A stretch of 18,251 bases of DNA. Source: Candidatus Nealsonbacteria bacterium CG01_land_8_20_14_3_00_12. GTDB lineage: Bacteria; Patescibacteriota; Minisyncoccia; Minisyncoccales; PETJ01. Shown here piece by piece: positions 1 through 6,212 of the stretch. The translations under genes and the position numbers were made by a program. The stretch is from the NCBI GenBank assembly GCA_002781125.1, contig PETJ01000032.1, forward strand, positions 1 to 18,251. The letters are read 5' to 3'. The number at the start of each line of letters is the position of its first letter. The first letter of the stretch is position 1. Below the pieces are notes generated by a model. It saw nothing but the letters and a program-made list of their open reading frames with translations. It had not been told where the DNA came from and did no database searches.

Positions 1-2
1 AA

Positions 3-920
3 TTTATTTCATTGAAGGAAACGGAAAAGGGAGTAGAAATTATAAAGCCATCAATTTATCTTCGACAAGAAATCAATGGGAATCCAAAATATGTTGCCTT
101 ACCTGGAGACTGGCTTCATTACGAAATTTATTTTAAAAATATTGGCGATGATGATTTAAATAATTTATTTATGATTTCCAATCTCGAAGGAGAGGCATTT
201 GATTTTCAGACGATAAAATCGGATTTGGGAAATTTTGAGCCCGGAGACAATTCAGTTATTTTCGATTGGCGCCGGGTTTCTAAACTTCAATATTTAGCTC
301 CAACCGAAGAAGGGAAAGCCGATTTCTGGATAAAGTTAAAGGATGATTTAGGAAATGTCAAAAATCCGGTTTTAAGAAATAAAGTTTTCGTTTCCCAGGT
401 GAAAGAAGAATTTGTGACTAGAATTAGTTCAAAATTGGAAATAGTTCAAAAGGGATATTTCCAAGACGAAGTTTTTGGCAATTCAGGTCCCATTCCACCC
501 AAGGTTGGTGAGAAAACTACTTATACCATAATCTGGCAGGTGAAAAATTATTATTCAGATGTTAAAGATGTAAAAGTAAAAGCAGTTCTGCCAACTCAGG
601 TTAATTTAACTGGGAAAATTTTTCCTGAAGAAGAGGCATCAAAATTTTCTTTTGATTCCGAAAGCAGGGAAATTGTCTGGCTAGTTCGAGATTTAGAAAG
701 AGGCAAGGGGGTTCTTACTCCCGCTCCAAATATCGCTTTTCAAATTGAGTTTTTGCCTGAGGAAGGGCAATTTGGCCAGACTCCAGAAATCATTGGTCAA
801 GCTAAAATTGCTGGTGAAGATAGCTGGACAGAGATGACCTTACAATCTGTTGCCTCGGCTATTAACACCACTTTACCAGACGACCCAACCATAGTTGAGG
901 AAATGGGTCGAGTTCGATAA
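3..920 (+). CDS. DUF11-like surface protein, C-terminal part (5' end outside window)
   Basis: The reading frame is open to the left edge, so the gene starts upstream; the TTG at 12 has no ribosome binding site and is probably internal. About 305 residues are visible. The protein has two beta-rich stretches resembling the conserved-repeat/DUF11 type of extracellular domain: one around 'PGDWLHYEIYFKNIG' and one beginning near 'VGEKTTYTIIWQVKN' and running to 'EIVWLVRDL'. It ends in an acidic tail with 'DDPTIVEE'. No membrane segment lies in the visible part; an N-terminal anchor would be upstream. Such proteins are generally exported and cell-wall or envelope associated, but the exact role is unknown. 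The stop lies 4 nt before the glyQS ATG. The domain assignment is by style only. Confidence 0.6.
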   Translation, partial: FISLKETEKGVEIIKPSIYLRQEINGNPKYVALPGDWLHYEIYFKNIGDDDLNNLFMISNLEGEAFDFQTIKSDLGNFEPGDNSVIFDWRRVSKLQYLAPTEEGKADFWIKLKDDLGNVKNPVLRNKVFVSQVKEEFVTRISSKLEIVQKGYFQDEVFGNSGPIPPKVGEKTTYTIIWQVKNYYSDVKDVKVKAVLPTQVNLTGKIFPEEEASKFSFDSESREIVWLVRDLERGKGVLTPAPNIAFQIEFLPEEGQFGQTPEIIGQAKIAGEDSWTEMTLQSVASAINTTLPDDPTIVEEMGRVR

Positions 921-924
921 AAAT

Positions 925-2250
925 ATGACTGATTTAATGTCAAAAATCATATCTTTATGTAAAAGGCGAGGATTTATTTTTCAATCTTCGGAGATTTATG
1001 GCGGGTTTGGTTCTTGTTATGATTTCGGGCCCCTGGGGGTGGAAATGAAAAATAATATTAAGAAAGCCTGGTGGGACGAAATGACAAAAAACCAGAATCC
1101 GCCAGCTGGCGGAATTGTTGGCTTGGATGCAGCAATTTTAATGAGCCCAAAAGTCTGGGAAGCATCTGGTCACTTAACGGCTGGTTTTGCCGATGAGTTG
1201 GTGGAGTGCAAAGAGTGTCATAAAAGGTTTCGATTAGATGAGTTAAAGATGAAAAAATGTCCAGAATGCGGTGGTCAACTCACTGAACCAAGAAAATTTA
1301 ATTTAATGATGAAAACACATATCGGGCCGGTGGAAGATGACGCAGCATTTACTTATTTAAGGGCGGAAACTTGTCAGGGGATTTATGTTAATTTTGAGAA
1401 TATTTTGAATACAATGAGATTAAAAATTCCCTTCGGGGTAGCTCAGATTGGAAAGGCGTTTCGAAATGAAATTACTCCAGGCGATTTTATTTATAGAACT
1501 CGCGAATTTGAACAAATGGAAATGCAGTGGTTCTGTCACCCGAAAGATGCTGAAAAATATTTTGATTACTGGCAAAAAGAAAGATTAAATTGGTATATAA
1601 ATTTAGGAATTAAAAAAGAAAACTTAAGAATTAAAGAAGTTCCGGTAAAAGAAAGGCCTCATTATGCTAAACAAGCTCTTGATTTAGAATATAAATTCCC
1701 TTTTGGCTGGAAAGAAATTGAAGGAATTCATAATCGGGGAGATTGGGATTTATCTAATCATTCCAAGTATTCTGGTAAAGATCTCAAATACGAAGGTTAC
1801 TATCCTTATATTATCGAAACTTCTGGTGGAGCTGATAGATCCTTTTTGGCTTTTTTATGTGATGCCTATCAAGAGATTCTGGGCGGAAGAACAAAAACAA
1901 CGAAAGCAGTAAAAGAAATTGAAATTTTATTAAAATTAGATAAAAAAATCGCTCCAATTAAAATAGCCATTTTGCCTTTAGTTAGAAACAAACCGGAATT
2001 GGTCAAAAAAGCCAAAGAAGTTTATCAATTACTAAAACCTCATTTTACCTGTCAATACGACGAATTAGGTTCAATCGGCAGAAGGTATCGGAGAGTTGAC
2101 GAAATAGGATGCCCCTGGGCAATTACGATTGATTTCGAGACCTTAAAAGACGATACTGTTACCTTGCGCTACCGCGACACAATGAAACAAGAAAGAGTGA
2201 AAATTAAAGAGCTTATTAAAATTATAAAAGAAAAATTAAATACTCAATGA
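925..2250 (+). CDS. glyQS: Glycine--tRNA ligase, single-chain (alpha2, class II) type
   Basis: Charges tRNA-Gly with glycine in the cytoplasm. The 441-residue protein opens with 'SLCKRRGFIFQSSEIYGG', typical of the archaeal/eukaryotic/Firmicutes single-chain GlyRS rather than the GlyQ+GlyS tetramer. A zinc-ribbon-like insert carries Cys95, Cys98, Cys112 and Cys115. Class II motif 2 is 'FRNEITP' at about 179-185 and motif 3 is 'GGADRSFLAF' at about 301-310. The anticodon-binding domain fills about 343-441, with 'GSIGRRYRRVDEIGCPWAI'. I chose ATG 925 over TTG 895 because 895 would overlap the upstream gene and add ten residues foreign to the family. No Shine-Dalgarno is evident. The protein contains an 'NPPAGG' segment encoded by a perfect 16-nt palindrome (1098-1113) just before the conserved 'VGLDAAIL'. 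The stop codon lies inside a tandem hairpin repeat. Confidence 0.95.
   Translation: MTDLMSKIISLCKRRGFIFQSSEIYGGFGSCYDFGPLGVEMKNNIKKAWWDEMTKNQNPPAGGIVGLDAAILMSPKVWEASGHLTAGFADELVECKECHKRFRLDELKMKKCPECGGQLTEPRKFNLMMKTHIGPVEDDAAFTYLRAETCQGIYVNFENILNTMRLKIPFGVAQIGKAFRNEITPGDFIYRTREFEQMEMQWFCHPKDAEKYFDYWQKERLNWYINLGIKKENLRIKEVPVKERPHYAKQALDLEYKFPFGWKEIEGIHNRGDWDLSNHSKYSGKDLKYEGYYPYIIETSGGADRSFLAFLCDAYQEILGGRTKTTKAVKEIEILLKLDKKIAPIKIAILPLVRNKPELVKKAKEVYQLLKPHFTCQYDELGSIGRRYRRVDEIGCPWAITIDFETLKDDTVTLRYRDTMKQERVKIKELIKIIKEKLNTQ
1098..1113. repeat. Perfect 16-nt palindrome inside glyQS
   Basis: TCCGCCAGCTGGCGGA is self-complementary over all 16 bases and much more GC-rich than its surroundings. It encodes part of 'NPPAGG', a loop segment before the conserved 'VGLDAAIL' of GlyRS that looks slightly longer than usual. 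GAAT occurs on both sides (1095-1098 and 1112-1115), but the spacing of 17 nt is not a multiple of three, so a clean insertion is not proven. The CCAGCTGG core recurs in the palindrome at 2746-2759. Confidence 0.7.
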
Positions 2251-2299
2251 ATCTTCGATTCATTTCGATCTTCAATTTATTTTCAATAAATTTCGATGT
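2244..2299. repeat. Tandem 28-nt hairpin repeat with compensated stems, glyQS/M16 junction
   Basis: Two 28-nt units, 2244-2271 and 2272-2299, match at 21 of 28 positions. Each unit folds into an 8-bp perfect stem with a TTC loop: 2246-2253 with 2257-2264, and 2274-2281 with 2285-2292. Six of the seven differences are three paired changes within the stem (G-C to T-A, A-T to T-A, C-G to T-A), so pairing is fully kept; the seventh (2270/2298) is outside the stem. The glyQS stop TGA (2248-2250) lies in the first stem and the M16 peptidase ATG (2296-2298) lies at the end of the second unit. Confidence 0.85.
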
Positions 2300-3561
2300 T
2301 TAAAAAGACTACTCTTGAAAATGGCTTGAGGATTATAACTGTTCCTCAAAAAGAAACTCAGTCCTTAACAGTTTTAGTATTAGTTGGAACTGGCTCAAAA
2401 TATGAAACAAAAGAAATAAATGGCATTTCCCATTTTTTAGAACACATGTTTTTTAAAGGAACAAAAAAGAGAAAAAGTATGATGGCTGTTGCCGACTCCC
2501 TGGATAAAATTGGCGGAATTTATAACGCCTTTACTTCGGAAGAATACACTGGGTACTTTGCTAAAGTCGCCGCTCCTCATCTGGAACTCGCCCTAGATTG
2601 GGTTTCCGACATCTATTTAAATAGCGCCTTACCAGAAAAAGAAATTGAAAAAGAAAGAGGGGTAATAATTGAAGAAATTAACATGATTTATGACCACCCC
2701 ACAAGCTACATTGGTAGCTTGTGGAATAAATTATTATACGGAAATCAACCAGCTGGTTGGGATGTCATTGGAACAAAGGAAAGTGTAGCTAAAATCAGCC
2801 GTCAGCAAATTTTAAACTATCTCAAATCTCAATATACAGCCCAAAATACTATAATTTGTATAGCCGGGAAAATAAATCCAGCCCAAGTAATAAATAAAAT
2901 CAAAAAATATTTCTCTAAGATTAAAACGACCCAACCTGAATCAAAACTTCCGGTCATTGAAAAACAAAGTCAGCCCCAGTGTTTAGTCCATTTTAGGAAG
3001 ACCGACCAAACTCATTTGGCTTTAGGGGTGAGGGCCTATAATATTTTTCACCCCCAAAGGTATACCCAGGAAATTCTTGGAATAATTTTGGGAGGAATGA
3101 TGAGTTCCAGGTTATTTATTGAAATAAGGGGGAGATTGGGAATAGCCTACTACATAAAAACTGAGGTTTTGACCGATTCCGATACTGGCTGCCTATCAAC
3201 TTCAGCTGGGATTGATAATAAAAATGTTGAGAAAGCAATTTCAGCTATTTTAAAAGAATATAAAAAGCTTTGCCAAAAAAAAGTCCTTGAAAGCGAACTC
3301 AAAAAAGCCAAGGATAATATAAAAGGAAAAACAGCCCTTCTCTTGGAGTCTTCCGATGTCCTATCTTTTTTTTATGCCGGTCAGGAACTTTTAGAAAAGA
3401 AAATTTTAACTCCAGAGGAAATTTTTAAAAAAATTGACCGGGTTTCTCTAAATGATATTCTAAAAGTAGCTAAAGATATTTTCCAACCTCAAAAATTAAA
3501 TTTAGCCCTGATTGGCCCCTTTAAAGATAAGGCAAAGTTTCAAAAACTATTAAAACCATAA
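2296..3561 (+). CDS. M16 family zinc metallopeptidase (mitochondrial processing peptidase/YmxG-like)
   Basis: A predicted zinc endopeptidase of the insulinase/pitrilysin clan; bacterial members are thought to degrade peptides or process secreted proteins, and the substrate here is unknown. The inverted zinc motif 'HFLEH' gives His46, Glu49 and His50; the third ligand should be Glu126 or Glu127 in 'ERGVIIEEI', about 76 residues later as the family expects. The C-terminal half has the second M16 domain with 'SSRLFIEIRGRLGIAYYI' at about 270-287. At 421 residues it matches the single-chain two-domain bacterial members. No signal peptide is apparent. The start at 2296 lies at the end of the 28-nt hairpin repeat, with no Shine-Dalgarno. 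Its stop overlaps the next start by one base (TAATG), implying translational coupling to the permease. The active-site set looks intact. Confidence 0.93.
   Translation: MFKKTTLENGLRIITVPQKETQSLTVLVLVGTGSKYETKEINGISHFLEHMFFKGTKKRKSMMAVADSLDKIGGIYNAFTSEEYTGYFAKVAAPHLELALDWVSDIYLNSALPEKEIEKERGVIIEEINMIYDHPTSYIGSLWNKLLYGNQPAGWDVIGTKESVAKISRQQILNYLKSQYTAQNTIICIAGKINPAQVINKIKKYFSKIKTTQPESKLPVIEKQSQPQCLVHFRKTDQTHLALGVRAYNIFHPQRYTQEILGIILGGMMSSRLFIEIRGRLGIAYYIKTEVLTDSDTGCLSTSAGIDNKNVEKAISAILKEYKKLCQKKVLESELKKAKDNIKGKTALLLESSDVLSFFYAGQELLEKKILTPEEIFKKIDRVSLNDILKVAKDIFQPQKLNLALIGPFKDKAKFQKLLKP
2699..2759. repeat. Hairpin and palindrome inside the M16 peptidase gene
   Basis: A perfect 11-bp stem (2699-2709 with 2714-2724, loop ATTG) encodes 'PTSYIGSLW'. 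Twenty-one bases after it, CAACCAGCTGGTTG (2746-2759) is a perfect 14-nt palindrome sharing the CCAGCTGG core with the glyQS palindrome. Protein length here matches the usual M16 spacing, so there is no sign of an insertion; the structure may be chance or a replacement of existing sequence. Confidence 0.5.
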
Positions 3562-4643
3562 TGAATAAAATGAATAACGATCACCTTTTAGATATTTCCT
3601 GGGGAACAATTCTGAAGGTAGCTATTGCTTTTTTCTGTTTTTACCTTGTTTATTTGGTGAGAGATATTTTAATTTGGTTTATTTTTGCCTTGATTATCGC
3701 CATTTTATTTAGTCCAGCCATTGATTTTTTACAAAGAAAAAAAATTCCCCGCGTCTTAGCTGCTGGATTAATCTACATTCTATTTTTGGGAGTTTTAGGC
3801 CTCTCAATTTATTTAATTGCTCCTGCTTTTATTTCTGAGATTCAACAGTTCACCCAGCTTTTTTCTCAATACTTTGAAAAATTGACTCCACCTTTAAAAC
3901 AATTAGGAATTGAAGCTTTTGAGAGTACAGAAAGTTTTACCCTGGCTTTTCAGGAGTGGTTAACTAGGGCCTCGGCTAATATTCTTTCGGCAATAGCTGC
4001 TATTTTTGGAGGAATTTTCGCTACTCTCACTATTTTTGCCATTTCTCTTTTTATTTCTTTAGAAGAAAAAGGAACAGAGCGGGCAATATTGCTTTTTATT
4101 CCAAAAAGATATGAGGCTCTGGTGTTAACTCTTTTGGAAAAAAGCCAACAAAAAGTCGCCGGTTGGTTTGGGGCGAGAATTCTATGTTGTCTTTTTGTTG
4201 GCCTGATGACTTTTCTGGCTCTTAAATTGTTTAATATCAATTATGCTTCTTCCCTTGGTTTCTTTGCCGGAGTAACAAATATGATTCCTATTTTAGGACC
4301 GATTTTTGCCGGGGGAATTATCACAATTCTTGCTACCCTTGATTCCTGGCTTAAAGCTACCTTTATCTTAATTGCCTTTATTTTGATTCAGCAAATAGAA
4401 GGGAATCTTTTAAGTCCTATTTTAACAAAAAAATTTATTGGATTACCGCCAGTTCTAGTATTGATAGCTGTACTAATGGGGGGAAAATTATGGGGAATTT
4501 TGGGAGCAATCTTGGCCATTCCTTTAGCCGGCGTAATTTATGAATTTTTAAGAGATTTTTTAAAGAAAAGAAAAGACGACAACCCACCCACCACCCTCCC
4601 GCCTTCGGCGGGCCCCAGCCGGGGAAGGCCAATGATTTTTTAA
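3561..4643 (+). CDS. AI-2E family transporter (PF01594-type permease)
   Basis: A polytopic inner-membrane protein of the AI-2E/PerM family. Members are variously linked to autoinducer-2 export or Na+/H+ antiport; the substrate here cannot be told from sequence. Hydrophobic segments occur near residues 13-35, 35-52, 63-85, 135-162, 205-225, 227-270 (with the family signature 'NMIPILGPIFAGGI') and 300-330 ('LPPVLVLIAVLMGGKLWG'). 'QQIEGNLLSPIL' is the other conserved block. The ATG overlaps the M16 stop by one base. The last ~20 residues after 'FLKKRKDD' are Pro/Gly/Arg-rich, unlike the family, and are encoded by a GC-rich hairpin sequence (4579-4630) that appears to have replaced the natural C-terminus. 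Confidence 0.92.
   Translation: MNKMNNDHLLDISWGTILKVAIAFFCFYLVYLVRDILIWFIFALIIAILFSPAIDFLQRKKIPRVLAAGLIYILFLGVLGLSIYLIAPAFISEIQQFTQLFSQYFEKLTPPLKQLGIEAFESTESFTLAFQEWLTRASANILSAIAAIFGGIFATLTIFAISLFISLEEKGTERAILLFIPKRYEALVLTLLEKSQQKVAGWFGARILCCLFVGLMTFLALKLFNINYASSLGFFAGVTNMIPILGPIFAGGIITILATLDSWLKATFILIAFILIQQIEGNLLSPILTKKFIGLPPVLVLIAVLMGGKLWGILGAILAIPLAGVIYEFLRDFLKKRKDDNPPTTLPPSAGPSRGRPMIF
4579..4630. repeat. GC-rich hairpin element forming the permease C-terminal tail
   Basis: A sharply GC-rich patch in an AT-rich gene. It begins with ACAACCCACCCACC (4579-4592), continues into a 6-bp stem CCCGCC-TTC-GGCGGG (4598-4612) and then a second weaker inverted repeat around CCCC-AGCC-GGGG (4613-4624). 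It encodes a low-complexity tail, 'NPPTTLPPSAGPSRGRP'. The TTC loop matches that of the 28-nt repeats at 2244-2299. The first 14 bases recur exactly at 17532-17545 inside leuS. Confidence 0.7.
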
Positions 4644-4672
4644 TTTTCACCGACTCAAAATTATGATAAAAT
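4644..4672 (+). promoter_or_regulatory. Promoter-like site upstream of metG
   Basis: TTTTCA (4644-4649), a 17-nt spacer and TAAAAT (4667-4672), with a TG one base upstream of the -10 (extended -10). The -35 matches the sigma-70 consensus at 4 of 6 positions and the -10 at 5 of 6. It begins directly after the permease stop. The predicted transcription start is near 4679, inside the inverted repeat that follows. Confidence 0.5.
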
Positions 4673-4673
4673 T

Positions 4674-4697
4674 AAAAGGAGTAAAACCTCCTTTTTT
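4674..4697 (+). terminator. AAAGGAG-N6-CTCCTTT inverted repeat with T-run, metG leader
   Basis: An 8-bp stem (4674-4681 with 4688-4695) and a TAAAAC loop, followed by a T tract to 4697, looks like an intrinsic terminator. It lies downstream of the metG promoter, 2-3 bases after the -10 box. The same half-sites with the same 6-nt spacing occur at 14311-14330 before purB. It may stop read-through from the upstream operon while sparing transcripts that start inside the left arm, or act as an operator. Its right arm reads ACCTCCTTT, the sequence typical of the 3' end of 16S rRNA. Confidence 0.55.
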
Positions 4698-4703
4698 AAG
4701 ATT

Positions 4704-6209
4704 ATGGCAAAGAAAAATAAAAAGTTTTATCTTTCAACTGCACTTCCCTATGTGAACGAATTTCCCCATGCAGGTTGGGCTTTAGAAATTATTCAAGCTG
4801 ATGTTATTGCGAGATATCATCGGCTTTTAGCTGAGGATGTTTTCTTTTTGACCGGAACGGATGAAAATTCCCTAAAAAATGTGAGAGCAGCTGAGGAAGA
4901 AGGCATGAGCGTAAAAAAGCTAGTAGATAGAAATGCAAAGAAGTTCCATGAACTAAAAGATATCTTAAATTTATCTTTCAATGATTTCATCAGAACTACT
5001 GAAGAGCGACATATTAAAGGAGCTCAAAAATTATGGAAAGCCTGCCAAAAAGATATTTATAAAAAGTCCTATCGAGGACTTTATTGCGTGGGGTGTGAAG
5101 AATTTTATAAAGAAAATGAGTTAGAAAACGGTCTTTGCCCAGAACATAAAACGAGACCCGATTTAGTAGAAGAAGAAAATTATTTTTTCCGACTTTCCAA
5201 ATATCAAGACAAATTAAAAACAATTATTGAAAGTGATGAAGCCAAAATAATTCCTCAGGTTCGAAAGAACGAAATCATAAGTTTTATAAATTCCGGTCTC
5301 GAGGATATTTGTATTTCGCGGTTATCTGAACGCGGCCGAGGATGGGGAATCCCAGTACCCGGGGATCCAAGCCAAATTTTATGGACCTGGTTTGACGCTC
5401 TTTCTAACTATGTCAATGCCCTGGGTTACGGAGAGAATAGCAAAAAATTTCAAGAATGGTGGCAAAAAAATGAAAATAAATTACATATTGTGGGCAAGGG
5501 AATTTTAAGATTTCATGGGATATATTGGATAGCATTCCTTCTTTCAGCTAAATTGGCCTTACCAAAGATAATTTTTGTCCACGGTTATTTAACTTCCGCT
5601 GGACAGAAAATGTCAAAATCTTTAGGAAACGTGATTGATCCTTTCGAGCTAGTGAAAAAATACGGTTGCGACCCCGTGAGATATTTTCTTTTGCGGGAGA
5701 TTCCCCCAACTGAGGATGGAGACTTCACTTATCAAAAATTTGAGGAACGCTATAACGCTGACCTGGCAAGCGGGTTAGGAAATTTAGTGGCGAGGGTGGT
5801 TACATTAGCTGCGGAACTCAAAACTCAAAAGTCAAATCTCAAAAACCGAGCTTCCAAAGGAAGCGAAGGTGAAGATGAAAACGAAGTTTTCATCGCCCCT
5901 GAAACTCAAAACTTAAAACTAAAAGAAGAAATTAAAAAAACTCAACAAAAATATAAAAAGGCTTTAGCAGAATTTAAGTTTAATGAGGCGCTAATTTCAA
6001 CTTGGGATTTGATTAGTTTTTGCGACAAATACATAGAAAGAGAGCGACCTTGGGAGAAGTCAGAAAAACAATTATCAATTATCAATAATTTATTATTTGC
6101 TTTGGATAACATTGCCCAACTTCTTCAGCCGTTTTTACCCGAAACTTCAGAAAAAATCAAAAAACAATTAAAAACCAAAAAGAGTCAGCCATTATTTCCG
6201 AGGATTTAA
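4704..6209 (+). CDS. metG: Methionine--tRNA ligase
   Basis: Charges tRNA-Met in the cytoplasm; class I synthetase of 501 residues. The nucleotide-binding motif reads 'HAGW' at 22-25 in 'EFPHAGWALEIIQADVIARYHR', where HIGH is canonical, so the last His is replaced by Trp. A connective-domain zinc site has Cys128, Cys131, Cys145 and His148. 'KMSKS' is at 302-306, intact. There is no C-terminal EMAP-II/Trbp-like tRNA-binding domain. The anticodon-binding helical domain (about 355-501) contains an unusual hydrophilic insert at about 371-406, encoded by a double-hairpin repeat and flanking 'ctcaaaa'-type direct repeats. ATG 4704 follows the AAAGGAG inverted repeat; tatD starts three bases after the stop. 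The metG-tatD pairing is common in bacteria. Confidence 0.96.
   Translation: MAKKNKKFYLSTALPYVNEFPHAGWALEIIQADVIARYHRLLAEDVFFLTGTDENSLKNVRAAEEEGMSVKKLVDRNAKKFHELKDILNLSFNDFIRTTEERHIKGAQKLWKACQKDIYKKSYRGLYCVGCEEFYKENELENGLCPEHKTRPDLVEEENYFFRLSKYQDKLKTIIESDEAKIIPQVRKNEIISFINSGLEDICISRLSERGRGWGIPVPGDPSQILWTWFDALSNYVNALGYGENSKKFQEWWQKNENKLHIVGKGILRFHGIYWIAFLLSAKLALPKIIFVHGYLTSAGQKMSKSLGNVIDPFELVKKYGCDPVRYFLLREIPPTEDGDFTYQKFEERYNADLASGLGNLVARVVTLAAELKTQKSNLKNRASKGSEGEDENEVFIAPETQNLKLKEEIKKTQQKYKKALAEFKFNEALISTWDLISFCDKYIERERPWEKSEKQLSIINNLLFALDNIAQLLQPFLPETSEKIKKQLKTKKSQPLFPRI
5847..5900. repeat. Double-hairpin repeat, copy A, in-frame inside metG
   Basis: Hairpin 1 is GCTTCC-AAA-GGAAGC (5850-5864). 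Hairpin 2 is a 9-bp stem, 5874-5882 with 5886-5894, loop GAA. The bases outside the variable stem and loop (CCGAGCTTCC, GGAAGCGAAGG, GAAGATGA, TCATCGCC) are shared with copy B at 7097-7153, and the second half resembles copy C in tatD. It encodes 'RASKGSEGEDENEVFIAP' within a loop of the anticodon domain. Flanks carry repeated 'actcaaaa' words (5816-5840 and 5902-5922). I see no clear target-site duplication. Confidence 0.85.
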
Positions 6210-6212
6210 TTT

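Noticed and set aside
895-924. Upstream TTG start for glyQS
   Set aside because: It would overlap the preceding gene and add ten residues not typical of GlyRS; ATG 925 gives the family N-terminus.
2248-2250. TGA read as glycine (alternative code of Gracilibacteria/SR1)
   Set aside because: TGA ends glyQS, purQ and purC exactly where the families end, with the next gene starting at once; no in-frame TGA occurs inside conserved genes.
5355-5368. GTACCCGGGGATCC, identical to part of a common cloning-vector polylinker
   Set aside because: It encodes the conserved MetRS motif 'VPGDPSQ' in frame within an intact gene, so it is native sequence, not vector.
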